Assembly (NCBI GenBank): GCA_000697335.1
Contig: JNEM01006225.1
Coordinates: 1-33,503 of the forward strand
Direction of reading: 5' to 3'
From: Conidiobolus incongruus B7586
Lineage: Eukaryota > Entomophthoromycota > Entomophthoromycetes > Entomophthorales > Conidiobolaceae
DNA: 33,503 nt
Positions 21,148 through 30,925 of this stretch are shown piece by piece (position 1 is the first letter of the stretch; each line of letters starts with the position of its first letter). Both the position numbers and the translations under genes were made by a program. The notes below the pieces were generated by a model. The model did not search any database and was not told the origin of the DNA. It saw only the letters and a list, made by a program, of their open reading frames with translations.

Positions 21148-22308
21148 TTAATTGATAAAGGCATCTTCTGTACAGCCTGTCAAGAACATATCACCTCTAG
21201 TCATCTTATGAATTTCTTCAAAACCTATGATACCCTCCTCCATCTCTCCAACTGCGTTACGCTCACCAAGGAGTAAGATCAAATGCAAAAATAATCTTGG
21301 GTAGTCTTCTAATTTAGGAGTTTCACCAGGTTGAGCATCAAGGAGCTTCTTGATGTTGTTAGCAGCAAACGATCCTTGGTACATAGCAGCTCCAGCAAGC
21401 TTGATCTCTTGCCAGTCGTTAATATCACCGATGGCGAAGATATGAGAGTATTTGGGATTAGCAAGTTGCATTGTTGGTCTGACTTTGACGAGATTGTATT
21501 GATCCAATAAGGGGTATTCTTCTGTGGATTCTAAGTCGAGAATATCGGTGACTGGCTTGCCGGGACCAATACAGTTGAAGACCAAATCAAAGGAAAGTTC
21601 AATACCTTTATTAGTTTTGAGGTGATAAATTTCCTTTCCATTTTCCTCGCGCTTACTTTCAGAGAGAACACGGTTTTCGAGAAGCAATTCAACACCAATA
21701 TCCTTTAACTCATCAACAACTTTATTTCTAAACTTGTCAGTGTAAGGACCAACAATAGGAAGGGTTCTTGAGTGAACCAAAGTAACTTTCTTCTCAGGAT
21801 AGTGTGACTTGATATCAGCAGCAAGTTCTACACCCACAGCACCAGCACCCACGACACCAATAGTTGAAGCAGCTTCGATTTTATTTCGGTAACCTTGATA
21901 CTCCTTTAAGTAGTCCTCCTTTGTGGATGAGCTAGGCCAAATTGGAGCACCACGGTTATAGCCAGTGGCAACAACAATATAGTCAAATTCCTCACTCTCA
22001 CCAGTTTCAGTTTCGATCGTGTTTTCAGTAACACGAGTGACTGTAGCATATTTGAATTGGATGTTAGAGTTGTTATACCACTTTAACTCCGTGTGGTTAC
22101 GCCAAATGGCTTTACCATATTCTTCATTTACAAGAGCGCGAGTAACACCAATCAAATGACAGAAACCTTGTCTCTTGTCAAAGATTTTAACCTTGATGTT
22201 ATATTCATTTATGTCGAGAGCTTCGACAAGAGAATTAACGAAACCAATACCTCCATAATTACCTCCAATTACACCAATTCTGGTGAGCTTTCTAGCAGCT
22301 GCGAGCAT
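21148..22308 (-). CDS. FSP1/AIFM2-like NAD(P)H:quinone oxidoreductase, copy 3
   Basis: The third intact paralogue, 386 residues, starting at the ATG at 22308 (MLAAARK). The FAD motif is GVIGGNYGGI, followed by KIFDKRQGFCHLIGVTRALV and VVATGYNRGAP. The NAD(P) fold is VVGAGAVGVELAADI, then KKVTLVHSRTLPIVGPYT, IFAIGDINDWQ and the C-terminal GEMEEGIIGFEE block. There is no intron, signal peptide or membrane span. It differs from copies 1 and 2 in many silent and some replacement positions (for example KEDYLKEYQGYRNKIEA where copy 1 has KKDYLDEYQAVRTKIEA), so it seems not to share their recent conversion tracts. A CCAAT block like that of copy 1 lies 37-51 bp upstream, and a perfect GATA palindrome about 160 bp upstream. 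Quinone reduction is the family role; the actual substrate is unknown. Confidence 0.93.
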   Translation of the reverse strand: MLAAARKLTRIGVIGGNYGGIGFVNSLVEALDINEYNIKVKIFDKRQGFCHLIGVTRALVNEEYGKAIWRNHTELKWYNNSNIQFKYATVTRVTENTIETETGESEEFDYIVVATGYNRGAPIWPSSSTKEDYLKEYQGYRNKIEAASTIGVVGAGAVGVELAADIKSHYPEKKVTLVHSRTLPIVGPYTDKFRNKVVDELKDIGVELLLENRVLSESKREENGKEIYHLKTNKGIELSFDLVFNCIGPGKPVTDILDLESTEEYPLLDQYNLVKVRPTMQLANPKYSHIFAIGDINDWQEIKLAGAAMYQGSFAANNIKKLLDAQPGETPKLEDYPRLFLHLILLLGERNAVGEMEEGIIGFEEIHKMTRGDMFLTGCTEDAFIN

Positions 22309-22344
22309 AATGAAAATGTATTAGTATTCAATAAAATTAAATAT

Positions 22345-22359
22345 TACCAATTATCTGAG
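22345..22359 (-). promoter_or_regulatory. CCAAT-containing block upstream of copy 3
   Basis: TACCAATTATCTGAG on the plus strand, one mismatch from the block upstream of copy 1 and at nearly the same distance from the ATG (37-51 bp). The conservation stands out in otherwise diverged flanks. Confidence 0.45.
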
Positions 22360-22466
22360 TTATAAGCTTCTCAGTTATTTTAATTTTTAATTTTATAAAA
22401 TTTAATTTGAATTTTGAATAACCCTTTTTATAGTGTTGTAATTAACTTAATTATGTAACCTATTTC

Positions 22467-22477
22467 TTATCTGATAA
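22467..22477. promoter_or_regulatory. Palindromic GATA-type site TTATCTGATAA
   Basis: A perfect palindrome of two GATAA half-sites about 160 bp upstream of copy 3. Same motif class as 8177-8187 and 23442-23452. Confidence 0.4.
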
Positions 22478-23441
22478 AGTTGGATAAATTGTCAAATTTA
22501 AAATTCATTTTTAATCATCTTATAAATTCTAGCCTTTTAATTTAAAAATTTATAATTATCTCACTTAAATGATATAATATGAGAATAATATTAAGTAAAT
22601 AGTAGAATTATACTATACTTATCAGTATTTTTCTAACAATTATGATATTCTATATACCCATAAATCATTATACTGTTTAATAACCTGTATACACGTTGCA
22701 ATATTATAATGGATCAGCTTTCGGATATATGTATACCTTAATAATTATCATAACATAATTAAAAAACAGTGAGGTATATAGATAAGAAAGATATTATTTT
22801 GTTTATTAATCACCGATACTGCTATTAATAAAAGAAAATAGATATTTATTGTTACTTTAATTAATGATTGGTCATTCATTTTTTATATAAACAATATTCA
22901 AAATATTATTTTAAAAAATTGCAAAAAAGGGATTGATAAATAATAAATACAAGTATTATGGTTATTTAGTAGAATTTTGACTATTAGATGTAAAAAACTA
23001 AGCTAATATTTTATTATCCTCTGATAAATAGCTTTGAACTACTTTCAACTACTATTTAATTATAATTTTAAATAAATACATATCATATGATAATTCTTCT
23101 TTAAATGAATTATTCATTGTTATAATATATCTGCCACAGAGTAGATTTTTAAAAATCATAATTCGAATATTGTTATATAAAATACAATTTATTTTTGGTG
23201 TCCATGGCATATTTGATTAATTGGTTGTACAAATTGGAAGAATAACAGATACATTAATAGAGAAAAATGATATACTAACAATATCACTACCCAATAAATA
23301 TGCTTATTATCATTATATTTAATGGATGCATGCATGTTTGCGATACACTAATCATATTTACTTCACAAGCATTACCATTAATTTTATTGTAAAACATTAC
23401 ACAAATATCAGATAAGAGTTTGTGAAATTTCCAATTTAAAA

Positions 23442-23452
23442 TTATCTGATAA
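23442..23452. promoter_or_regulatory. Palindromic GATA-type site TTATCTGATAA
   Basis: A second perfect site upstream of copy 3, with a near-palindrome 27 bp to its left. It is about 1.1 kb from the start codon, so a role is uncertain. Confidence 0.3.
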
Positions 23453-23827
23453 AACGAAGAACTGTTTTTGTAGATTAATCAATTGTAAAATAATTTATTT
23501 GTTATTCTATTTATAATTCGAAAAAATTAAAAAAAAAACACAAATATTATTTATTCAAAAAGAGTAAATAGTAAACCTTATAATCATATAATATCTTGTT
23601 AATACTTCAATAATAATAAATTAAGTTCAATATAGCAATTACATAATTTTTGGTATTATAAAAATAATTTCGAAATTGTAAAAGTTGTGATGTGATCGTA
23701 GAAAGATATCTATCACATTATTCAAAGTATTAAAAAAATAAAATTTGGCAAATATATTTTTAGTAATTTGTAAAATTAATGAATTGAACTATAAAAAATT
23801 GAAATCAGGTACGACTAAAGCGCAGAG

Positions 23828-23899
23828 TGACGCGTGAGAGACTCGAACTCCCAGCCTTCCGCTCTGGAGGCGGACGCGCTACCATTGCGCCAACACGTC
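23828..23899 (-). tRNA. tRNA-Trp (CCA), copy 2
   Basis: Identical over the whole tRNA body to the copy at 17359-17430, with unrelated flanks. The nearest long T run on the minus strand (T6, 23793-23798) is about 30 nt downstream. A GC-richer block, possibly an LTR-element fragment, begins within about 5 bp of its 5' end. Confidence 0.97.
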
Positions 23900-23903
23900 A
23901 TAT

Positions 23904-24473
23904 TTATCTTGTCACGGTTATTAGCTCTTGGAGCGTCATTGAGGACACTGACACAGCCATTCTGTAGGCCAGATTGTGAAACATGATACCTACCAGCTGG
24001 GGTAAACTACCAATGATCAGATCTCTGGCTATTCGGCCTTGATCACTTGTAAATGGGGCTTTGTACAGAGCGACTAGACCAGCAGCAACAGTGGCGGCGT
24101 TAGGATCCGACATGCTAAAAGATGGAATCAAGGAATATCAATAGGAACGGGTTTAGAAGGATTAGTGTAAAATGACTCAAGTGGAACTATAAGCAGTTAC
24201 TTGAGTATACCAAAAGGGTTGGCTTTGGATGTAGGAAAAAGGTTTATTAATGTAAGAAAGTAAGGTAAGAGAGAGAGATCAAGAAGGGAGCCGAGCCCTT
24301 CTTATACTTAAGTGAAATATATAGGCATAAGTATGCACGGATGAGTAACAGTGAGGTCACTCAGACGTGGACTGGTAAAATGTTGATAAGGCCTAATTTG
24401 GTTAATCAGGTACTTAATAGTGAATTGGAGTGAAGAAAGGTATCAATTAGGTAGCAATCGTCACATATCTCAT
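23904..24473 (-). mobile_element. Possible broken LTR-retrotransposon fragment
   Basis: A block of clearly higher G+C than its surroundings, abutting the tRNA-Trp 5' end. Read on the minus strand it resembles one LTR followed by the start of an internal region. It begins TGTGACG near 24473 and has a TATA-like sequence before an 8-bp perfect hairpin (AAGAAGGG with CCCTTCTT) near 24280-24305, then a CT-rich stretch and AATAAA. An open frame of about 69 codons follows (MSDPNAATVAAGLVALYKAP at its start) and ends next to the tRNA. No polymerase domain is present, so it would be a broken piece. I cannot identify the protein. The alternative is a small host gene with its promoter. Confidence 0.35.
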
Positions 24474-25995
24474 TATTTAATAAAAAATCATACAATAATT
24501 AATAATATAATATTCTCAAATCAATCGAATAACATATTATAATTCATATTTAATTCAATAATTTTCCAAATAAAGCTTTTTAATTTTAGTTGATTCAACA
24601 CACTTTCTTGCTGTAATTTATTATTTAATTTTTCTTTTAAGTGATAACATTATTTCAGATTTTATCACTCAATTCATTCATAGGAATTTTTCATTTTTGG
24701 AATTTTTATGTCTCACATAATTTTTAGTATTTTTAAAACATATATTACCTAGAATATAGCAAATAAAATCAAATTTATTGTTGGCTATTATATTAAATAG
24801 ACAAACTAGGACCTATTAAAACCTATTAAAAACCTGGACTTGGTAAAAAGAGAGTGTCATATATGATATTCAATGAAAGGGACATTTTTATAATTGAGTA
24901 TTAAGAGTGTTGTGTAATATTGAAATGTATTTGAAAATTTTTCATAAATGGTCCCTTTTGAAGAATAAACCTATAAATATTGTTTCTTACTCAATAATCT
25001 TTGGTATATGTCATTTGAACTTATATATTCAAATTCATAATTTTATAAAATTGGAAAAATATTAAATAATAATATACTCAAATTAGCTTATCAATTCAAC
25101 ATTTTTCATTTATATGATCAATTTGATTAAATAATAATTGATTTCAAATTCCATTAAATATATATTCAACTGTAGTTATTTGATAATATAATAATATGCT
25201 ATAATTTCAATTATTACTTATAATGAGTTAACAGAATAATTCGAATGAAATATCAAGTATTGATCACAATAGTTTTTAAAGTAGAAGCTAGATTATAAAA
25301 TGACCAAGTTTTACGTGAAAAATTATATTTTACATCATCAATTTCTCTCATAACATTCATTCAATGGATTAGTTACAAACTGACATCAACTATAATTTAT
25401 CTATATTATTTATGTTTTTATTGATGAATGCTTATACATCATAATCTTTTGTTTTAAAAAATTAATTTGTTGAAATATAAATTGAGTTATGGTTAGTAAT
25501 GATTGGTATCACCTGATTTTTTGCAACGAATGAAAGAACAGATTTTAGAATCCCATAGATGATTTTCATATATAGATAAACAACCATATAAAATCTCATT
25601 TAATTTAGTATTCACAAAGAATTATTAATAAAAGTAAAAGTATTAAAGTCAAATTATTACTCTTTATTATTATGAAAGTGACATTTAATCTCAACCAAGA
25701 AGTAATTATTATTTAATTTTTATTTTCCTTTGTTCAATATTTATCTAAAACAAGTAAAACGAAAGTATTGTTGGTGAATAGTTAACAAAGATTATACCCT
25801 TCAAATTATTAAAAAAAAATAGATTTTATATATAAAATTCAGTTTTTCAATAATCATTAAAAATATTTTTTAGGCTATTATTACTTACCAGTCACAATAG
25901 TTTTGTAGTCGATTTATCTCGTAATAAATAATAATCTTGTACACGAAATTATCCCATTTAAAATATATCTATTGTTAATAATTTGATAATTTAAC
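24474..25995. other. AT-rich intergenic stretch upstream of the nucleoporin gene
   Basis: No gene. It contains a short tandem repeat (ACCTATTAAA twice, near 24812-24832) and a candidate miniature inverted-repeat element at 24869-24965 listed separately. Confidence 0.5.
24869..24965. repeat. Candidate miniature inverted-repeat element
   Basis: 97 bp with imperfect terminal inverted repeats of about 20 bp. The left end reads TTCAATGAAAGGGACATTT, and the right end read in complement is TTCTTCAAAAGGGACCATTT. Both ends are bordered by TA, as in Tc1/mariner-type target duplications. There is no coding potential. A simple hairpin of other origin is possible, since only one copy is visible here. Confidence 0.4.
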
Positions 25996-28900
25996 ATGTC
26001 AACCAACCATACAATAGACTCATATTTAACTTGCTCGTATGTACATACACCTTTATCCATATCACTCAACTATCAGGATGTTCAAATAGAAACCTATTAT
26101 TTCGAATTAACCTCCACTTCCATTTTAGCCAAAGTTATTCATAACCAATTACAAACACGTATCGAATTAATGTGTCTCAATTTCAAAAACGCTACTCAAG
26201 TTTCCCCAATTCTAATCAACGTTCCCGGTAAAACTATCAGTAATATCATTATCATCGAAGACAAGTATCAATCCTTATTCCGACTTTGGGTAGTTAGCCA
26301 ACTAAGTGGCCTCTTGCGATATAATTTTAAATTTGAAACGCCAGAACCAAGTAAAATAGTTTACAGGGGCCTTAAACTATTTGAAGAAAAGCAGTTCATG
26401 GAACTTGACTTTTCACTTCATATTGAAATGGTCGCAACCAACAGAATGTTATTTGTTCCAAAACATTGTCTCACTCCAGTTCTCGCCGATATTCCGCCTG
26501 GGACCGAACGAGAGTTAAAACTTGTTCAAACATTTAAAGTTCCTCGATATGTTGGATTCAGTTTGCTTCCCGATCTTATTTCATTTGCTGGATCGAAAAA
26601 TTTGGGTTGGGAGTCTGAGACTTCCAAGCTTAATGCCACATCCATTTTGCAATTGCCCAATGGTGACAAATTTTTATTTTGGCTTCATAATTATGATCGC
26701 ATTCATATTTGGGATTTACAAACGAACTCTGAAATCTTCTCAAAACCCTTAATTGTTGCTATAAACCATCCCAATGACGCTAAAGAGTATAAGGAGTTCA
26801 AATACCACCAACCGAAGGTTCATTCCATACATACCTTCTTTGATGCCACGTATCCCGATATCTTCTATCTTTTAATTGCCTTTGATCATGTAGAAATGCC
26901 ATTTTTCAACATTTTTAGAGGTAAAACTAAAGATTCTGTTAGTCTGGATGAAAACTCTTGGGAATTCTGTAACTTTATTAAATGGAACAATTCGTCTTTT
27001 GGATCTTCTCCATCTACAGTCATTAAAGACATTCTTTTGATCCACGAAAATGAAACCAATTCCATTGATTTGGGTAATGACGAAGACTTGAATTTCAATA
27101 ATGCGCATAAACTGAAAATTTGGATGGTCACCGAACAAATGAAGAAATCGTTCGTATCTTCAATCGAGATCGAACTAGTCAAGGATGAAATACTGGATGA
27201 AGAAGATGTTGTAACGATAGGTAATTTTTCAGATAAACAAGTATTTTGGGATGATCTCCATATTACCAAGTTTGATTATTCACCAAATCCCAACTTGAGC
27301 ATTTCGGAACTGCTGGAAACTTTCATTGAAGAATTATTCAGCCCCTACCAATTCAATATATCCACATTGGTCATGGCAACACATCAATACAATTCCCAAG
27401 TCAAAAGCAATGGAAAAGCAACGCATTGTGAAGAGTTTTTCATCAAATTAATCCAATCTAAGCTGAATAACTTCCTAGCTCCATGCCCAAAGAAAATTGA
27501 TTTCGATCCCTTAGATATTATCACTCAAATGGATAAGTTTATATCCATTTGTCAGAGAATTGAGCTGTATTCCAAAACACCATGTAAAGTAGTCATTATT
27601 AAAGAGCTTAAGAATCAAATCGCATTATTAGGTATTGAATATGTTGGTATTATAAGATCAGGTCATCAGTTGGAATGGATTGATTCGATTATTTCACGAC
27701 GTCTAAACTCTGAAACTATTTTTAAACTTTGCTCTAACGATCCCAGTTCTAATCACATCCTTGTACAAGGCCCCTGCAAACAGAAAGAATTATACACACT
27801 GTTTGAGTGTTTGGCTGACTTTTACGAATTTTTCAGAAAAGATTCTATCTACTTTGATTCTATGATCAAAGAATTTGAGAGTAATTTCGATAAATCCCAC
27901 TCTTCACTTGCTGAGTTGTATTCTAGTTTAATATTTTACGATGCTTATATTCAAGGGAGCATCAATCATGACCCTCGGTATAAGGCTTTGATGTATCGAG
28001 TTAAAGAAAGACTTGTGAAAGTATCAAAGTCTATTCAAATATTGATTGACTTAATCAATATTTTCAGTCATTCAAATAATATGGCAGACGCCCAATTCCA
28101 AGATAGTTCCTTCCAATTTGGATCCAGCCAGAGTTATATTTCCTTTGAAAATTCATATCTAAGCAACGCCAGTCACCAATTAATTTTTTCAGGATTCCAA
28201 GTAAGCAGAATACTGCTATGGTTTTTTATATATTCTAAATCGTGTGCTTCAATTGAACCCATTGATAATTACATTTCTCAATGTGTATCGATTCACTTGA
28301 AATATGTGCGATTATATCAATTACTCTTTTGTCCCACTCAGAGATTTTCTATTGGGTCTACTGCTTCCTCGGGCTATGAATTCTCATTTCCATATATGAC
28401 AGGTCTCCTGTCGAAAAATCTTTATAACGCCATTTCCAGCCATGTACCTGCTACAATTTCGAATCTTCTTGAGGGATTTATCAATCTTTTCGATATTCAA
28501 TACTCACTATCATCAAATAGTACAACTTTAGGTTGGATTATTTCTCAAGCTGATAGAATGGTGTCTAATCTTGATTTAACCGCTATTCGTTTTGGTCAAC
28601 ATTCACCAAACATGGCTTTCATCTTCATTCAGTGGCTTTGCTATCATCACAAATCTCCAAGATATGCACACAAATTCCTCTCCTCTCTGACTCCACACCC
28701 AATCTTGTTCTATTTCATGGGAGCCCTTGAAGCCAAAATTTATGGAGACAAACCGAATATGGTCAAATCATTCAGAAAAGCTAGTATCCAGGATAAATTC
28801 TACCCCGATTGGCATTCCCATCCACTTCAATTTGTAATCCCTACCGAGTACTTTGAAAGGGGGCCCTCTGGCTACTTTTTCTTCTTGGGAAAACATTTTG

Positions 28901-30372
28901 AGAATATGAACTACTTCAAACTGGCTTTGGATTACTATCAAATGTGTTTTTTTGAATTTGATACGCTTGTCCAAACGATACTAAGAGAACAATCCAGCAA
29001 TACCTCTCCTAGGACTCCACATTTGTCAAATGAGCGAAAACCCCAAATAGATGCATCTCAATTGGATATTAGCCAAGATATCATTGAAAGCAATGGGACT
29101 TCAGTTGGCTTTAACCGAGATGTATTTATCTTCAAAATCGCCTCATGCTGTAATCGACTCAAGATATATAAGCAATCAATCAAGTATTTGAAAGACTTGA
29201 AGAATCCTCAATGGAAATCGCAACTTATCGATGAAATCGTTAGCTCGCTTCATAACGATGATAGTTTAACTCAACTGATCAAGGTACCGTTGGGTGAGCT
29301 TGAATGGGATTTTATTCAAAACATCAAACACAAAAGTCAAGATCACAGTATTTCGAAGCATTCAAAGATAACATTCCTACATTTCCTTCAAATGTGGTAC
29401 ATTAGAAAGAATGACTGGGAATCTACAATTTCAAGTATCATCGACCAGATAGTTATTTCTATTGATTACTCGAAAAGGCCATCTGGCTTCACAATGTTGG
29501 AGCTTAAGAAGCATATTAAATTATGGAAGAAGGTCATCAAATATTTTAAGCGACTCCCAGAAGATACTTCAATTGAAGTCAACTATTTCTTCAACGTTGA
29601 TGTCAATGGGTGGTTATCAGAGCCTCGAAAGATGCTATTCTCTATCCTAGATGCAATTAAGCAGCACCAAAAATCGATTCATCGCTTCAAACTCGCTAAT
29701 CGTGATGATGCTGCATTGGATCCAATGCAACTGACTTCTTGCCAAGATTTAATCAATGCGCTCATCCAAAGTAAAATGATTTATCGTGCATTGGATCTGA
29801 GCATTTACCACCAATTTAACCTAACGCCAATTTTCCGCTATTTGACAGAGCAAATCATCAAAAGCCCTTCATTCCCTCCTAATAGATTTTTATCCCCAAA
29901 TCCTTCCACATCTTTCAAAGCTATCCTTCTCATCCTTGAAATGAACTATGTCCCAAAGATCCGCTACTTTAAAGCACCTCCCAAGTACGAAATCACTGTG
30001 AAGCACTATACTGCCGTCATTGAAACACTAATTGCAAGTAATCATCATCAATCCATCCCACCGAGACTGTCGAGCTATGTGCGCAACAAAGACTTCAATC
30101 TTCTACTCGATATCTATTGCAAATACGCAATCACCAAAGAGGTTGGCGAATTGGCGATTGACTACATTGAGAACATCCCATTACCTAAAGCTGAAGAAAT
30201 GTATAATAAAAACACCAAATTACCATTACCCCTAAACAAGATTGAGCACGTCATCAGCGAATTGAAAATCAATTATCCCACTACAGCTGTTGAATTGGAG
30301 CGAACCTTAATGAATCATCTGTCTCAGTTGGAATTCACGGAATATCAATTTAAAAGTTTATTGAAAATTTAA
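25996..30372 (+). CDS. Nuclear pore Y-complex nucleoporin, Nup160/Nup120 type
   Basis: A 1458-residue intronless reading frame from the ATG at 25996. Its length is close to animal Nup160 (about 1,400) and longer than yeast Nup120 (about 1,040). Nup160/Nup120 is an end of the Y-shaped (Nup84/Nup107) scaffold subcomplex of the nuclear pore. The N-terminal third (about residues 30-480) alternates short hydrophobic strands, as in a beta-propeller, and includes FLFWLHNYDRIHIWDLQT near residue 226, the LRIWDL-type repeat of this family. From about 490 onward it is predicted helical, with FIQWLCYHHKSPRYAHKFL near 875, a FMGALEAKIYGD segment, and a C-terminal block LLDIYCKYAITKEVGELAI typical of the Nup160 helical tail. 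There is no signal peptide or membrane span. A Ser/Thr/Pro-rich insert lies near 1000-1040. Family assignment rests on pattern and length, not on a search. Confidence 0.75.
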   Translation: MSTNHTIDSYLTCSYVHTPLSISLNYQDVQIETYYFELTSTSILAKVIHNQLQTRIELMCLNFKNATQVSPILINVPGKTISNIIIIEDKYQSLFRLWVVSQLSGLLRYNFKFETPEPSKIVYRGLKLFEEKQFMELDFSLHIEMVATNRMLFVPKHCLTPVLADIPPGTERELKLVQTFKVPRYVGFSLLPDLISFAGSKNLGWESETSKLNATSILQLPNGDKFLFWLHNYDRIHIWDLQTNSEIFSKPLIVAINHPNDAKEYKEFKYHQPKVHSIHTFFDATYPDIFYLLIAFDHVEMPFFNIFRGKTKDSVSLDENSWEFCNFIKWNNSSFGSSPSTVIKDILLIHENETNSIDLGNDEDLNFNNAHKLKIWMVTEQMKKSFVSSIEIELVKDEILDEEDVVTIGNFSDKQVFWDDLHITKFDYSPNPNLSISELLETFIEELFSPYQFNISTLVMATHQYNSQVKSNGKATHCEEFFIKLIQSKLNNFLAPCPKKIDFDPLDIITQMDKFISICQRIELYSKTPCKVVIIKELKNQIALLGIEYVGIIRSGHQLEWIDSIISRRLNSETIFKLCSNDPSSNHILVQGPCKQKELYTLFECLADFYEFFRKDSIYFDSMIKEFESNFDKSHSSLAELYSSLIFYDAYIQGSINHDPRYKALMYRVKERLVKVSKSIQILIDLINIFSHSNNMADAQFQDSSFQFGSSQSYISFENSYLSNASHQLIFSGFQVSRILLWFFIYSKSCASIEPIDNYISQCVSIHLKYVRLYQLLFCPTQRFSIGSTASSGYEFSFPYMTGLLSKNLYNAISSHVPATISNLLEGFINLFDIQYSLSSNSTTLGWIISQADRMVSNLDLTAIRFGQHSPNMAFIFIQWLCYHHKSPRYAHKFLSSLTPHPILFYFMGALEAKIYGDKPNMVKSFRKASIQDKFYPDWHSHPLQFVIPTEYFERGPSGYFFFLGKHFENMNYFKLALDYYQMCFFEFDTLVQTILREQSSNTSPRTPHLSNERKPQIDASQLDISQDIIESNGTSVGFNRDVFIFKIASCCNRLKIYKQSIKYLKDLKNPQWKSQLIDEIVSSLHNDDSLTQLIKVPLGELEWDFIQNIKHKSQDHSISKHSKITFLHFLQMWYIRKNDWESTISSIIDQIVISIDYSKRPSGFTMLELKKHIKLWKKVIKYFKRLPEDTSIEVNYFFNVDVNGWLSEPRKMLFSILDAIKQHQKSIHRFKLANRDDAALDPMQLTSCQDLINALIQSKMIYRALDLSIYHQFNLTPIFRYLTEQIIKSPSFPPNRFLSPNPSTSFKAILLILEMNYVPKIRYFKAPPKYEITVKHYTAVIETLIASNHHQSIPPRLSSYVRNKDFNLLLDIYCKYAITKEVGELAIDYIENIPLPKAEEMYNKNTKLPLPLNKIEHVISELKINYPTTAVELERTLMNHLSQLEFTEYQFKSLLKI

Positions 30373-30925
30373 TTAATTAATACCATTACATCATCTCTTT
30401 CTTTGACTTTCAAAACCAAAATAAAATTTGAAGAATTTCGTTTAATATCAAACATTAAATTATTTTCATCAACTCCATTTATATATTTTATACTATTATA
30501 ATTCACCTTTTATCACATTTAATTGTTAAAGTATATTATTTTATTTAGTTTATTCAATACAATTAATATTCTCAAATTAACTATTTTAATACATTGATAA
30601 TATTATTCAATTTTTATTGTACTTCAATTTCAATCTATATAATAATTATTGAATTATAAAAATATACAATAATTTATAATGAATAGTATATAATATTTTA
30701 TCTATTAAATATTGTTTTTAATAAAATGAAATTTTCGTTCAATTGAATATGTATATAAAGTAACTATTTCTTAAATAAGAATTTTAGATTATGAGTGATC
30801 AATTGTAAAATTGATCAAATATCAAAATCCCATAAAATATTTTTTCAAAAGTTATATTATAAATTCGAAAATAGTCAATTTTCAAAATTAATAATATTAT
30901 TTCACGAAAAATTAATTAAAAAAAT
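30373..30925. other. Spacer between nucleoporin and DPH1
   Basis: AT-rich 3' and 5' flanks. No gene or clear signal. Confidence 0.6.

Larger units (their letters stand above)
22309..23827. other. AT-rich upstream region of copy 3
   Basis: No gene. It contains the CCAAT block and the GATA palindromes listed separately, plus a near-palindrome ATATCAGATAA at 23405-23415 and a half-site CTGATAA at 23021-23027. Confidence 0.5.

Noticed and set aside
26872-27269. Antisense open frames inside the nucleoporin gene
   Set aside because: They are shadows of the long, continuous sense frame and have no independent motif.
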